IMG/VR virus record: IMGVR_UViG_3300042568_000396
Span: 1-22,226 of that record
Direction: 5' to 3' (one strand)
Source of the DNA: a virus
Length of the DNA stretch: 22,226 nt
The translations under genes and the position numbers were made by a program. The notes beneath the pieces were generated by a model, which saw only the letters and a list, made by a program, of their open reading frames with translations, had not been told where the DNA came from and did not search any database. Of this stretch, positions 1 to 6,528 are shown one piece after another; the first letter of the stretch is position 1, and the number at the start of each line of letters is the position of its first letter.

Positions 1-898
1 CTACATACCTGAGCCCGTCGATGTTGTAATACGTTTGGAGCTCGGCAATTTTGAAATAGACATACGTCGGCGTGTTGACCAGATAGCTGTCAGACGTAAA
101 AATGGAAATGCTCCCTGGCGTTGTTTGAATCACGCCGTTGGAAACGATCATTCCGATGTAAACGATCCAGTAATCTGCGTCCGTTGAGATTACTAGCCGG
201 AAGTTATCCGACAACGTCATGCCATCAGGCAAAGCGTTTGCCACCAGCCCGCTACGAATTGAGATGCGAGCAAACTCGCTAGTGCTGTCGTCCTCAACTA
301 GGAAAGGGCACGCTGGCGGCGTCCTTGGATAAACCGCAGGGCATGCGTTTGCGATTTCGGAAATGTAGAGCGTGCCGTCGGAAATCTTTTTGAATACGCT
401 TGCCAACAGGAACCGCTGATAGATGGACGTGCCATTCTTTGGCTCATGCTCCGCGCTGACTGTGATGGCAGTCGGGGACGGGTCGATGTTGTTGTACTGA
501 TCCACCAGCATGTTGAGGTAAATGCCCTCCCATCCCTCTTGCTGTTGGAGCTCAATAATAAAAGGAGCCGCGTTAGGATCGCTGCTCATTCCGTAGGGGT
601 AACGGCCCTGCGGATAAGTCTCCGTGATAGTGCCAAGGACAGGGTCTTGATCTACTTGTACTTTAAGCGTAACTGCACCACCGGATGCGGTCACAGATGC
701 GTCAGAAACCTTAAAAGGACAAGCCCTTGAGCCAGACGACAGCAACCCTGGGTTAATCAAAATTGAAGTGCCTCCTGCCCCTTGGTTAACGGTATATCCC
801 ACCCCTGGCCGAACTGCGACCTGCTTGATGGCTGAGTTGATCCGTTGGATCTGCTCGGCCATGATTGTCATGCCGCGCTGGACGTCTGGTAAATTCAT
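1..898 (-). CDS. Tail-associated structural protein, C-terminus cut by window edge
   Basis: An open frame runs from an ATG at 898 to the window edge without a stop, about 299 codons. The protein starts MNLPDVQRGMTIMAEQIQ and is rich in beta-type residues (V, T, S, I, Y, G), with short stretches such as GGTSILINPG. I recognise no family. Its place two genes after the tape measure makes a tail-tip, baseplate or receptor-binding role plausible, but that is inference. The ATG follows the TAG of the upstream gene by one base (TAG-T-ATG), which suggests translational coupling. The real C-terminus lies outside the window. Confidence 0.75.
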   Translation of the reverse strand, partial: MNLPDVQRGMTIMAEQIQRINSAIKQVAVRPGVGYTVNQGAGGTSILINPGLLSSGSRACPFKVSDASVTASGGAVTLKVQVDQDPVLGTITETYPQGRYPYGMSSDPNAAPFIIELQQQEGWEGIYLNMLVDQYNNIDPSPTAITVSAEHEPKNGTSIYQRFLLASVFKKISDGTLYISEIANACPAVYPRTPPACPFLVEDDSTSEFARISIRSGLVANALPDGMTLSDNFRLVISTDADYWIVYIGMIVSNGVIQTTPGSISIFTSDSYLVNTPTYVYFKIAELQTYYNIDGLRYV

Positions 899-899
899 A

Positions 900-1550
900 C
901 TATGGCCCGTAAATGTATGAGTCCCAACCGCCGGGACGTGATGTCAACCAGTCCATCGTAACACGGTAATTTGATCCCTCTTGCACTGCGGTTGCGCCGG
1001 TCATCAGGAAATTGACGCTTGTGGAGAATGTAAAAGGATTGCCTGTCACGTTATTTGTTGCCCTTCCAACTCCGCCTAAATTAGGCGGCACGGCATAAAC
1101 CTTTTGATGTTTGAGCACAATACGCGGCGTCAAATAATCCGTCTCGCCACGATTAAAGCGCTCGTAAAGCCTCGGGATAAAAGCGCTTGTCAATGTCCTT
1201 GGGTCAGGAGCACCGTCTCTGCCTTGCCTCCACGCCGTCCATTTTGCCATCTCATCGGCAGAGATGTTTGGAGGCTGAAACAAGATGAAAGTTTCCAAAG
1301 GCTCAGAGACGGTGGACACGTCTAAACTCCAAATGTCTGGAAATGTAGTTCCACCGCCGCCACCGCCCCCCGGATCGGGCACTTGCTCGGTGTAGGTTTC
1401 GGTGAGCGTAAAAACTCCATCAGCCTGCGTCAGCGTCCAGCTAGACGCCGCCGTGTCTGGTGTGATCGTTGTAAAGCTCTCGTAGACGTTAGTGAGGAAT
1501 TTATTTCCACGGGCGTCCCTGCCCGTCTCGGTGCGTACTAAAGTGCTCAT
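900..1550 (-). CDS. Tail protein of unknown family with poly-glycine linker, 216 aa
   Basis: A 216-residue protein directly after the tape measure gene. Its ATG overlaps the tape measure stop by 4 nt (ATGA), and the next gene starts 1 nt after its TAG, so it sits in the tail operon. Residues 1-60 are polar and beta-rich, followed by an acidic stretch and a DPGGGGGGGTT tract near residues 60-70. The remaining ~145 residues include FILFQPPNISADEMAKWTAW and end in a Gly/Tyr-rich tail. The glycine run looks like a flexible linker between two domains. Position suggests a distal tail or tail-tip component. No named family is recognised, and function is unknown. Confidence 0.75.
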   Translation of the reverse strand: MSTLVRTETGRDARGNKFLTNVYESFTTITPDTAASSWTLTQADGVFTLTETYTEQVPDPGGGGGGGTTFPDIWSLDVSTVSEPLETFILFQPPNISADEMAKWTAWRQGRDGAPDPRTLTSAFIPRLYERFNRGETDYLTPRIVLKHQKVYAVPPNLGGVGRATNNVTGNPFTFSTSVNFLMTGATAVQEGSNYRVTMDWLTSRPGGWDSYIYGP

Positions 1551-3193
1551 GAGTAGATTGATGCGGTCTGAGTGCTCTGTGCGGGAGTCAGCTTATTTAG
1601 CTTCTCAACCATTTTGGCAGTATTGTCTGCGGTGCGCTGTTGCTGTGTTAGCTGCTGCCTAGCAACGTCCAGCGCGCCAGTCTGCGGGCCTCCTACATCG
1701 CCACCAATCTTGGCCATACTGGAAACTATTGAGCCAAGGGGCTTTTCATCCATTTTGGGGATGAATCCGCCGCCAGTAGCAGCAGGTGCAGGAGTTGCGT
1801 AATTTTTTATCGCAGACGAGCCAGCCTCTGTTTTTGCTTTATCTAAAATATCTTTCTGCGTTTGAATTTTGTCCTCCAAGTCGGAGGTGTCAAAAAGCAG
1901 TTCAACGGGTTGGTTTTTTAGCGCCTCAAGATTTGCTATGAGCGAAGTCGTGTCAATCAGTGGCTCAATCGGCTTTTCCTGTGCCGATTTAAGGTCCGCT
2001 TTTAATTTTGCAGTGTCAATTAACGGCGGCCTTGCGCGAACTTCAGCTTCTGCTTTTTTCCCCGCATCTTCTGGATTTTGCCCTTTGAACAGAGCTTTTG
2101 TTTTTGCTGCCCCGGAGGCAAAAATTGCTGAAAGTTCAGTTGCTAAAAAGTTGATGGAATTGGCAAACGCCAGTTTCATTGAGGCGTAAATCTCTGGAAT
2201 TGTGTTTGTAAAAATCTCGCCAAAATAATTTACAGCGTCCGCAAAAGCTAACTCCATTGCGGCATCCATTTGGTCTCCCAAAGGCGCAATGGCTTCGTCT
2301 AGCACGTTGATTGCGTTTAGAAACGCCAGTTGCAGCGTGTTTCCAACAATGTTTCCAACGGTGTCGAAATTCTGGAAATAGACAATCCACGTTGCAATTG
2401 CGTCCCCAAGATCCTGCCCAATCCCAGACAGATCCAGCCCGTTAAGCGTATCTACCACACTTATCAGTGGAGGCAAAATCTGTGATGCCATGCCGACAAA
2501 GAACCCCTGCATCTTGGTGCCTGCCATCCCAAGCACGTCGGTTGCGCGGTCAAAGATCCCAGCATTCTCAACCATTAGTTGCGCCTGGTTGCCGATGCTT
2601 GATTGCACGTCCTCGAGTCCCCCGGCAGAAAACACCGAAAGCAGTTTTGCGCCGCTTTTTCCGAAAATCTCCATTGCCATCGCAGATCGTTGCGCTGGGT
2701 TCTCAATTTTGCCAATTGCTTCTCCTACGGCAGCAAGCTGTTGATCTGCGGAAAGCCCCTGAATGTCACCAATGGCAATCCCCATTGCCTTGAATTTTGC
2801 GATAGCCTGATCGTTTCCTGTCGCAGCCTCAGCAATGCTTTTTTGCAGCTTGGCAATGGTTGGCTGCACGTCTCCTGCACTCATCCCTGCCTGCTCAAAA
2901 GCAGATTGCAGCACCATTAATTTGTCAATGGCAACTCCAGTTTGACCGGACAAGTCAACCAAAGACCCGCCCGCTTCCATTGCTGCGTAAAAACTGCGAG
3001 TTGCAGCGGCAAGCGTTGCCATGATGCTGACACCCCCAAGGAGCTTCCCAAATCCTCCGGCAAGCCCTCCAAACATAGTTGGCGCAGTAGCGGACTGGAT
3101 GGTTAATCCAAGGCCGCGCATTGCGGTCTGTGCTCGGTTTACCCCGGAAACAAACTGGCTGGTGTCAGCCGCAATCTGGATTGTGTTTGCCAT
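1547..3193 (-). CDS. Tail tape measure protein, 548 aa
   Basis: Sets tail length and is expected to fill the tail tube. The N-terminal ~200 residues match the usual tape-measure pattern: DTSQFVSGVNRAQTAM at residue 10, a glycine/alanine-rich hydrophobic stretch at 40-75, then LSGQTGVAIDKLMVLQSAFE and the IENPAQRSAMAMEIFGKSG block at 163-181, typical of the TP901/PhageMin_Tail family. Residues 289-366 and 391-453 carry two separate tandem repeat families. At the usual ~0.15 nm per residue, 548 aa would predict a tail of roughly 80 nm (inference). It lies downstream of the frameshifted chaperone, although one extra gene separates them. The ATG at 3193 follows the upstream TAA by 2 nt. Confidence 0.9.
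   Translation of the reverse strand: MANTIQIAADTSQFVSGVNRAQTAMRGLGLTIQSATAPTMFGGLAGGFGKLLGGVSIMATLAAATRSFYAAMEAGGSLVDLSGQTGVAIDKLMVLQSAFEQAGMSAGDVQPTIAKLQKSIAEAATGNDQAIAKFKAMGIAIGDIQGLSADQQLAAVGEAIGKIENPAQRSAMAMEIFGKSGAKLLSVFSAGGLEDVQSSIGNQAQLMVENAGIFDRATDVLGMAGTKMQGFFVGMASQILPPLISVVDTLNGLDLSGIGQDLGDAIATWIVYFQNFDTVGNIVGNTLQLAFLNAINVLDEAIAPLGDQMDAAMELAFADAVNYFGEIFTNTIPEIYASMKLAFANSINFLATELSAIFASGAAKTKALFKGQNPEDAGKKAEAEVRARPPLIDTAKLKADLKSAQEKPIEPLIDTTSLIANLEALKNQPVELLFDTSDLEDKIQTQKDILDKAKTEAGSSAIKNYATPAPAATGGGFIPKMDEKPLGSIVSSMAKIGGDVGGPQTGALDVARQQLTQQQRTADNTAKMVEKLNKLTPAQSTQTASIYS
1835..2023 (-). repeat. Three 21-residue repeats in the tape measure
   Basis: A second repeat family starts at residues 391, 412 and 433 with LIDT, LIDT and LFDT, followed by a helical stretch. 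The first two units close with P[IV]E. The period is exactly 21 residues (63 bp). It is unrelated in sequence to the 26-residue family just upstream. Regular helical units of this kind could act as length modules. Confidence 0.8.
2096..2329 (-). repeat. Three 26-residue repeats in the tape measure
   Basis: Residues 289, 315 and 341 of the tape measure each begin a unit opening LAF, followed by a [IV]N[VYF][LF] core: LAFLNAINVL, LAFADAVNYF and LAFANSINFL. The period is exactly 26 residues (78 bp) in both steps. The first and second units end in a Met two residues before, or one residue before, the next LAF. This is protein-level similarity; the DNA copies have diverged. Confidence 0.8.
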
Positions 3194-3195
3194 AA

Positions 3196-3945
3196 TTACC
3201 TTCCAAAAACGTCTTCGCGCCGAATGACTCGGGCTGCAATTGCTGAAGTTAGCTGGCTGCGGATGCTTTGTGCCTGCCTGTCATAGGCAGAGTCCAAAGC
3301 AGCTTGAATCGTGCGAGCGTCGGTATGCTTGTTCGGATTAACTGCCTTAAATTCAACGATGTTGCCTCGAATCAAAAACAAGATGCTGCCGACGTTACGA
3401 CTTTTCCATCGCGTGATCCATTCTGGCACTGTCAACCCTAGTGCCAAAGCTGCGCGAGCCCATCCAGCGGCTGTTGCGCCAATGGTTTTTTCTAAAAGCA
3501 AAACAACTGCTTTTCGCTTTTCCACGGTTGAAAAGTGCCGAGGCCCATTTTCTGGATACCGTTTGTCTGGTTTTTGGTTGCGCTTAATAAACTGCACCAG
3601 TGCCCCAGGTTGCACCGCCAAATCAGAAGCCAAATCTTGCAGTGCTGCTTTGCGCGTTTCGTTTCGGACGGTTTGCAAGGATCTTTGAACCGATGCCTGA
3701 TTCCGCATTTCAAGTGCCTTGCCAACTGTCGCTTTTATGGCCCTGCGAGAGGCAGAAAATCCTTTTGCAAATGATCGCCCTTGCATTGGAGGAGTAAATC
3801 TAAAGGCATTCTTCAAAAGCCCTTTTGCTTCGCGCCTAACTACTTGCTCAACAGTTAGCCGAGAAACAGCAATTTGCCGAGACATGTAGCGAGCAAATCG
3901 TTCCGCAAAATAACCAGCATTCGTGGTAACTCGGATTTCACTCAT
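3196..3945 (-). CDS. Basic tail/connector protein of unknown family, 249 aa
   Basis: A strongly basic protein (many Arg and Lys) starting MSEIRVTTNAGYFAERF. Residues 35-60 read like the HK97 gp10-type motif, in which a helix with basic residues is followed by NAFRFTPPMQGRSF, but the match is by eye and weak. A second helix-rich half follows. Its ATG at 3945 lies inside the end of the gpGT frame (stop at 3938) and its stop is 2 nt before the tape measure ATG. A gene between the tail chaperone and the tape measure is unusual, since these are normally adjacent. It could be a minor tail protein or a displaced gp10-like connector. Function is uncertain. Confidence 0.7.
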   Translation of the reverse strand: MSEIRVTTNAGYFAERFARYMSRQIAVSRLTVEQVVRREAKGLLKNAFRFTPPMQGRSFAKGFSASRRAIKATVGKALEMRNQASVQRSLQTVRNETRKAALQDLASDLAVQPGALVQFIKRNQKPDKRYPENGPRHFSTVEKRKAVVLLLEKTIGATAAGWARAALALGLTVPEWITRWKSRNVGSILFLIRGNIVEFKAVNPNKHTDARTIQAALDSAYDRQAQSIRSQLTSAIAARVIRREDVFGR

Positions 3946-4506
3946 CGTCCTCCTCCTCTGTAATTTGAGCCACAGGAAAAAGAGTTTTTAATTCCACGTC
4001 CTTGCTCTTGCGAACAGTCCACGCTCCGTTGCCCCACAAAATCGCGTGGTACATGCGCACCAAAAGCGCAAGCGGTGTCCTGCGTTGTATGTGGTCGTGC
4101 GTCCATCCGGTTTCGCGCGCCAGAACTAGGAGGAACGATTCTTCCCAGCCTGGCGCGGTGAGTTTTTTGGTGCGGCCTCGTTAGTCTCTCCGGGTTGCGG
4201 CAACACGTCCACACGGCCCGATTCTACGGCGTCGGCTTGCGACCTGCACCACTCAGCTACAGGCTTTGCCAACGCCAGCGGAAAGCACCGTGTAAACGCT
4301 TTAATGGCAGGCAGTGCCGTGCCGTCGCAGATGGCTTGCTCTACTTCCTCGGGCTCGCGACTTTGTAACCAAGCGCAAGCAATTACCTGCTGCTGGTCAG
4401 TCATCTTTCCAATGCCAAGTTCCGAAATTGCAAGCTGCGTTGTCATCGTCCAAGGACGAAGCTCAAGCGGTCCAACCTGTGTGGTTTTTAGGAAAAACGG
4501 GTTCAT
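3938..4506 (-). CDS. Tail assembly chaperone fusion gpGT made by -1 frameshift, 189 aa
   Basis: In lambda-like siphoviruses a long chaperone is made when a fraction of ribosomes slip -1 near the end of gene G; its T part binds the tail tube protein and brings it to the tape measure. Here the G frame (ATG at 4506) carries a perfect A AAA AAC heptamer at 4168-4162. A -1 slip gives 115 G residues followed by 74 more, ending with TGA at 3940-3938. The added part begins LTAPGWEESFLLVLARETGW and contains RMYHAILWGNGAW, then ends in an acidic EEEDDE tail. It has no start codon of its own, which explains why it is easily missed. It ends inside the next gene's start. Confidence 0.85.
4126..4506 (-). 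CDS. Tail assembly chaperone gpG, 126 aa
   Basis: Zero-frame product of the chaperone gene, ending at TAG 4128-4126 about 11 codons past the slippery heptamer. It is mainly helical, with TMTTQLAISELGIGKMTDQQ, and includes an EPEEVEQAICDGT segment. Its last residues (after PKN) are frame-specific. Its position after the tube-like genes and upstream of the tape measure fits gpG of lambda and its many analogues. The start at 4506 overlaps the upstream gene's stop by 4 nt (ATGA). The G-form is normally produced in large excess over GT; the ratio cannot be read from sequence. Confidence 0.85.
   Translation of the reverse strand: MNPFFLKTTQVGPLELRPWTMTTQLAISELGIGKMTDQQQVIACAWLQSREPEEVEQAICDGTALPAIKAFTRCFPLALAKPVAEWCRSQADAVESGRVDVLPQPGETNEAAPKNSPRQAGKNRSS
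4162..4168 (-). promoter_or_regulatory. Programmed -1 frameshift slippery heptamer A AAA AAC
   Basis: Read on the minus strand, the zero-frame codons are CCA AAA AAC TCA, giving the X XXY YYZ heptamer A AAA AAC in exact register. Both tRNAs can re-pair on AAA after a slip of one base. A small GC-rich inverted repeat (CCAG-G-CTGG) lies 10-20 nt downstream. A GGAGAG with Shine-Dalgarno character lies 17 nt upstream, a little further than in the best-known cases. Both are possible stimulators only. Confidence 0.85.
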
Positions 4507-4928
4507 ACAAAGCGTGCTTCAAATTCCTGTTTAAGCCATTCCGGAGAATCAGGATACACGACCCCAAATGAGTTTCCGCTTTTGCGTGAAATGCCTACAG
4601 AAGCAGATTTTGCAAACCGCTTCAAATCCCGTGCGTTATCACGGTAGCCGCGCATCCACGAGATGTCGCTGTCTGCGTTTGCTTTGCACCAGTCGAGATC
4701 CTCAAACCGTTTGCGGAACTCGTCAAAGTCAATTTCTTCACCGTCGACTTTTGCGAGCACGTCGCAATTTACGATCCAGCGGACGTGAGTTTTTCCAGCC
4801 TCGTCCACAAAATGTTGAAAACCGCCACGCTGCACCAAAGCACCGCCGCTAGTAAGCCAAGCGGCGATGATGTCAGTGTTAAAACTCTTTCCCGGTGATT
4901 CAGAATCCTCTAATAATCGGAGGCGCAT
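4503..4928 (-). CDS. Conserved-looking unknown protein between tube and chaperone genes, 141 aa
   Basis: Starts MRLRLLEDSESPGKSF and has a mixed polar composition with aromatic residues (HVRWIVNC near residue 48, DISWMRGYRDNARDLKRF near 88-105). The C-terminus FGVVYPDSPEWLKQEFEARFV looks like a beta-strand/helix end. I recognise no family. It lies 10 nt downstream of the second tube-like gene and overlaps gpG by 4 nt, so it is part of the tail operon. A role in tail-tube completion or assembly is inferred from position only. Confidence 0.7.
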   Translation of the reverse strand: MRLRLLEDSESPGKSFNTDIIAAWLTSGGALVQRGGFQHFVDEAGKTHVRWIVNCDVLAKVDGEEIDFDEFRKRFEDLDWCKANADSDISWMRGYRDNARDLKRFAKSASVGISRKSGNSFGVVYPDSPEWLKQEFEARFV

Positions 4929-4938
4929 ATGTTGTTAA

Positions 4939-5253
4939 TTAGGTTGCGTTTGCGTATACAGTGGCAGTGGCAGACCAGCCGCGATAATCGTCGTTCTTTG
5001 ACTCAAGTGTAGAGTTCGTCCAGAACCCTTTGCCGCTTATTCCTGTGACGGTTCCAAATGCGTCACCAGCATCAAAAGGCGACTCATCACCTTTTCCTTT
5101 TGCGCTAATTGAATAGCTTCTGTCGTAGCTTTTTGCTTCAGAAAATGCTCCAACAGAATCAATTAGCTGTTTGAACTCAGCCTTCATTTCAATGTCAAGG
5201 GACTCAATGATTGTGCCCGTTGCAGACAAAAGTGTTATTCCAAATACGGCCAT
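4939..5253 (-). CDS. Small tail-tube-like protein, second of two paralogues, 104 aa
   Basis: Starts MAVFGITLLSATG at an ATG 4 nt after the stop of the preceding paralogue. A longer reading from 5529 is open, but its first ~92 residues are the out-of-frame shadow of that gene. The middle part, DRSYSISAKGKGDESPF, and the end, ESKNDDYRGWSATATVY, line up with KTKGEASLLAV and QTNDDFSTAEATYT of the neighbour, so the two look like an ancient tandem duplication. Size, beta-rich composition and position before the chaperone fit a tail tube or tube-like protein. No strong Shine-Dalgarno is visible, so coupling with the upstream gene is likely. Function is inferred. Confidence 0.7.
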   Translation of the reverse strand: MAVFGITLLSATGTIIESLDIEMKAEFKQLIDSVGAFSEAKSYDRSYSISAKGKGDESPFDAGDAFGTVTGISGKGFWTNSTLESKNDDYRGWSATATVYANAT

Positions 5254-5257
5254 AAAA

Positions 5258-5557
5258 TTAAGTAAAAAGGGTGTAGGTTGCTTCGGCGGTGGAAAAGTCA
5301 TCGTTGGTTTGCGAGACCTTTGATGCCGTGAGCGTTGCTCCGCTGAAATTGCCTTCTGGCACGGCAAGTAAAGAAGCTTCGCCTTTTGTTTTGACGTTGG
5401 TCGTCGTTGTCTGGCGCGGTTTTTTTTGAACCAAAACTGTCTGCCCTTCTGCGTCTCTAATTGTGGCAAGTTCCACCGCAGCTTCTTGCGAAGATTCTTG
5501 CAAATATCCGCTTGGGGCGGTGACTCCAAATGTTACTGCTCCAAATGCTACAGGCAT
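5258..5557 (-). CDS. Small tail-tube-like protein, first of two paralogues, 99 aa
   Basis: Starts MPVAFGAVTFGVTAPSG, with an N-terminus of the same style as the next gene's MAVFGITLLSATG. It is beta-rich, with a basic QKKPRQTTTTNVKTKGEA stretch in the middle and a C-terminal QTNDDFSTAEATYTLF that aligns with the downstream paralogue. It begins 6 nt after the tail-terminator candidate. One of these two genes probably encodes the major tail tube subunit; with both only ~100 residues, they are shorter than many tube proteins. Which of the two is the main tube cannot be decided here. Confidence 0.7.
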   Translation of the reverse strand: MPVAFGAVTFGVTAPSGYLQESSQEAAVELATIRDAEGQTVLVQKKPRQTTTTNVKTKGEASLLAVPEGNFSGATLTASKVSQTNDDFSTAEATYTLFT

Positions 5558-5563
5558 AATTTT

Positions 5564-5944
5564 TTAGGGTGTAGGGCCAAAGCCCACTGTGTAAGGCATC
5601 GAGGTGCGCCAGTGACGTTCCTCGCGTAGGTTGTCGGTTGATTGTGCTACCACGCCGTAAAGCTGCACGGCGTCGGAATCTAAAGTAAGGGAGCGCATTG
5701 CTGCGTCTACTGCGGACGCAAATGCGGCCTGGTCGGCCTTGGAAAAGTCGTCGGCTTGCGACATGACGTTAAGCGTCAGAGTGCCGCGCTGAAGCGGACT
5801 GCCCACCACAACGTCGGTTTGCAGCTCCATTAAAACGGATTGCGACGGGATAGGCTGATCGTCCTGCGGTTCACCCACATAAACGCCCGGCAGCGCCAAA
5901 GAAAGAGCGGCCTGCACGGCTTCGGAAAAGATACCGTCGGTCAT
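5564..5944 (-). CDS. Tail terminator/neck-type protein candidate, 126 aa
   Basis: The start at 5944 (MTDGIFSEAVQAAL) is chosen because it makes a 4-nt ATGA overlap with the upstream gene; a longer open form from 5974 adds only ten residues. It opens with a helix, then GVYVGEPQDDQPIPSQSVLMEL, a beta-rich core with GTLTLNVMSQADD, and a helix with AAFASAVDAAMRSL. That alpha/beta pattern and a length of ~130 aa fit gpU-type tail terminators, which cap the tail tube at the neck. The position between a head-closure candidate and the tube genes agrees. Assignment rests on pattern and order. Confidence 0.65.
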   Translation of the reverse strand: MTDGIFSEAVQAALSLALPGVYVGEPQDDQPIPSQSVLMELQTDVVVGSPLQRGTLTLNVMSQADDFSKADQAAFASAVDAAMRSLTLDSDAVQLYGVVAQSTDNLREERHWRTSMPYTVGFGPTP

Positions 5945-6243
5945 CGCGTTACGTCCTCCAAATAGAGCTTCCACGAAATGGGATCCTCGTCCCAGCTCGT
6001 GATGCGCCGCTCAGTTCCGTTCACCGTCAGCTTTGCGCCCTTTACGGGCTCAGGAAAGCCAGCTTTAAGTAGCCGCACAAAGCCCGCAAAGTGCTGCTCA
6101 AAACCGCCCATTGCCAGCAAGTCAGAGGTCTTCTCACTTGCCACCGAAAACACTGTGACGCCGTCGTATGTGACGGAATCGGCCTGCATGTAGTCCAGTG
6201 CTTGGCTCATTGCAGATTCAGTGATGGCGGTCCAGTCGGACAT
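5941..6243 (-). CDS. Head-tail joining/head closure candidate, 100 aa
   Basis: After an N-terminal helix (TAITESAMSQALDYMQADS) it has a small beta domain. Its end, PEPVKGAKLTVNGTERRITSWDEDPISWKLYLED, follows the common head-closure layout in which a Pro/Gly turn, a short strand and a Dxx loop lead to a final strand, as in lambda gpFII-like and SPP1 gp16-like families. The start at 6243 overlaps the upstream TAA by one base (TAATG) and its stop overlaps the next start by 4 nt. The family call is by pattern and gene order only. Confidence 0.65.
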   Translation of the reverse strand: MSDWTAITESAMSQALDYMQADSVTYDGVTVFSVASEKTSDLLAMGGFEQHFAGFVRLLKAGFPEPVKGAKLTVNGTERRITSWDEDPISWKLYLEDVTR

Positions 6244-6470
6244 TACAGCAGGCTCTCTTTGTTGCGTTTAGTCGCGGGTCGCGGTGCAGGCTGTACGTTT
6301 GCCACCACTAGCGGGCGGCCTTTTTTACGGTCGGGACGATTGAGGATGTGCAACGAAAGCTCTCCCTTGTCGGGAGTTAGCGTTTTGAACTCGCGCACCG
6401 CCGCGTCGTAATCGGTAAAGCTGGCAAGAATTTCCTGCCCCTGAAGGATAACTGTAATCGGTTTGGACAT
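6243..6470 (-). CDS. Small protein after the capsid gene, 75 aa
   Basis: The start MSKPITVILQGQE at 6470 is preferred. An upstream in-frame ATG at 6485 lies within the U-tract of the terminator and would add only five residues. The protein has a short beta-type N-terminus and a helix (YDAAVREFKTL). Its C-terminal half is very basic, with PDRKKGRP and PRPATKRNKES. I recognise no family. Position between the capsid gene and the connectors would allow a head-completion or DNA-contact role, but nothing in the sequence proves it. Confidence 0.6.
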   Translation of the reverse strand: MSKPITVILQGQEILASFTDYDAAVREFKTLTPDKGELSLHILNRPDRKKGRPLVVANVQPAPRPATKRNKESLL

Positions 6471-6483
6471 AATCGGTTTACAC

Positions 6484-6515
6484 AAAAGGGCGGGCAGCGG
6501 TTAAGCCACCCGCCC
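6484..6515 (-). terminator. Intrinsic terminator after the major capsid gene
   Basis: On the minus strand GGGCGGG (6515-6509) can pair perfectly with CCCGCCC (6494-6488) across a 14-nt loop that contains a further short GGC/GCC pairing. It is followed by TTTT at 6487-6484. It lies 13 nt past the capsid stop codon. The U-tract is short, so partial read-through into the tail genes is likely. Confidence 0.75.
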
Positions 6516-6528
6516 CAGAGTTTAGAAA

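Noticed and set aside
3942-4214. 90-aa ORF in the +1 frame over the chaperone end
   Set aside because: Its residues are of poor composition and it needs a +1 shift. The -1 frame from the exact A AAA AAC site gives a protein-like 74-residue extension instead.
5254-5529. N-terminal extension of the second tube-like gene
   Set aside because: It is the out-of-frame shadow of the 99-aa paralogue; the natural start is the ATG at 5253.
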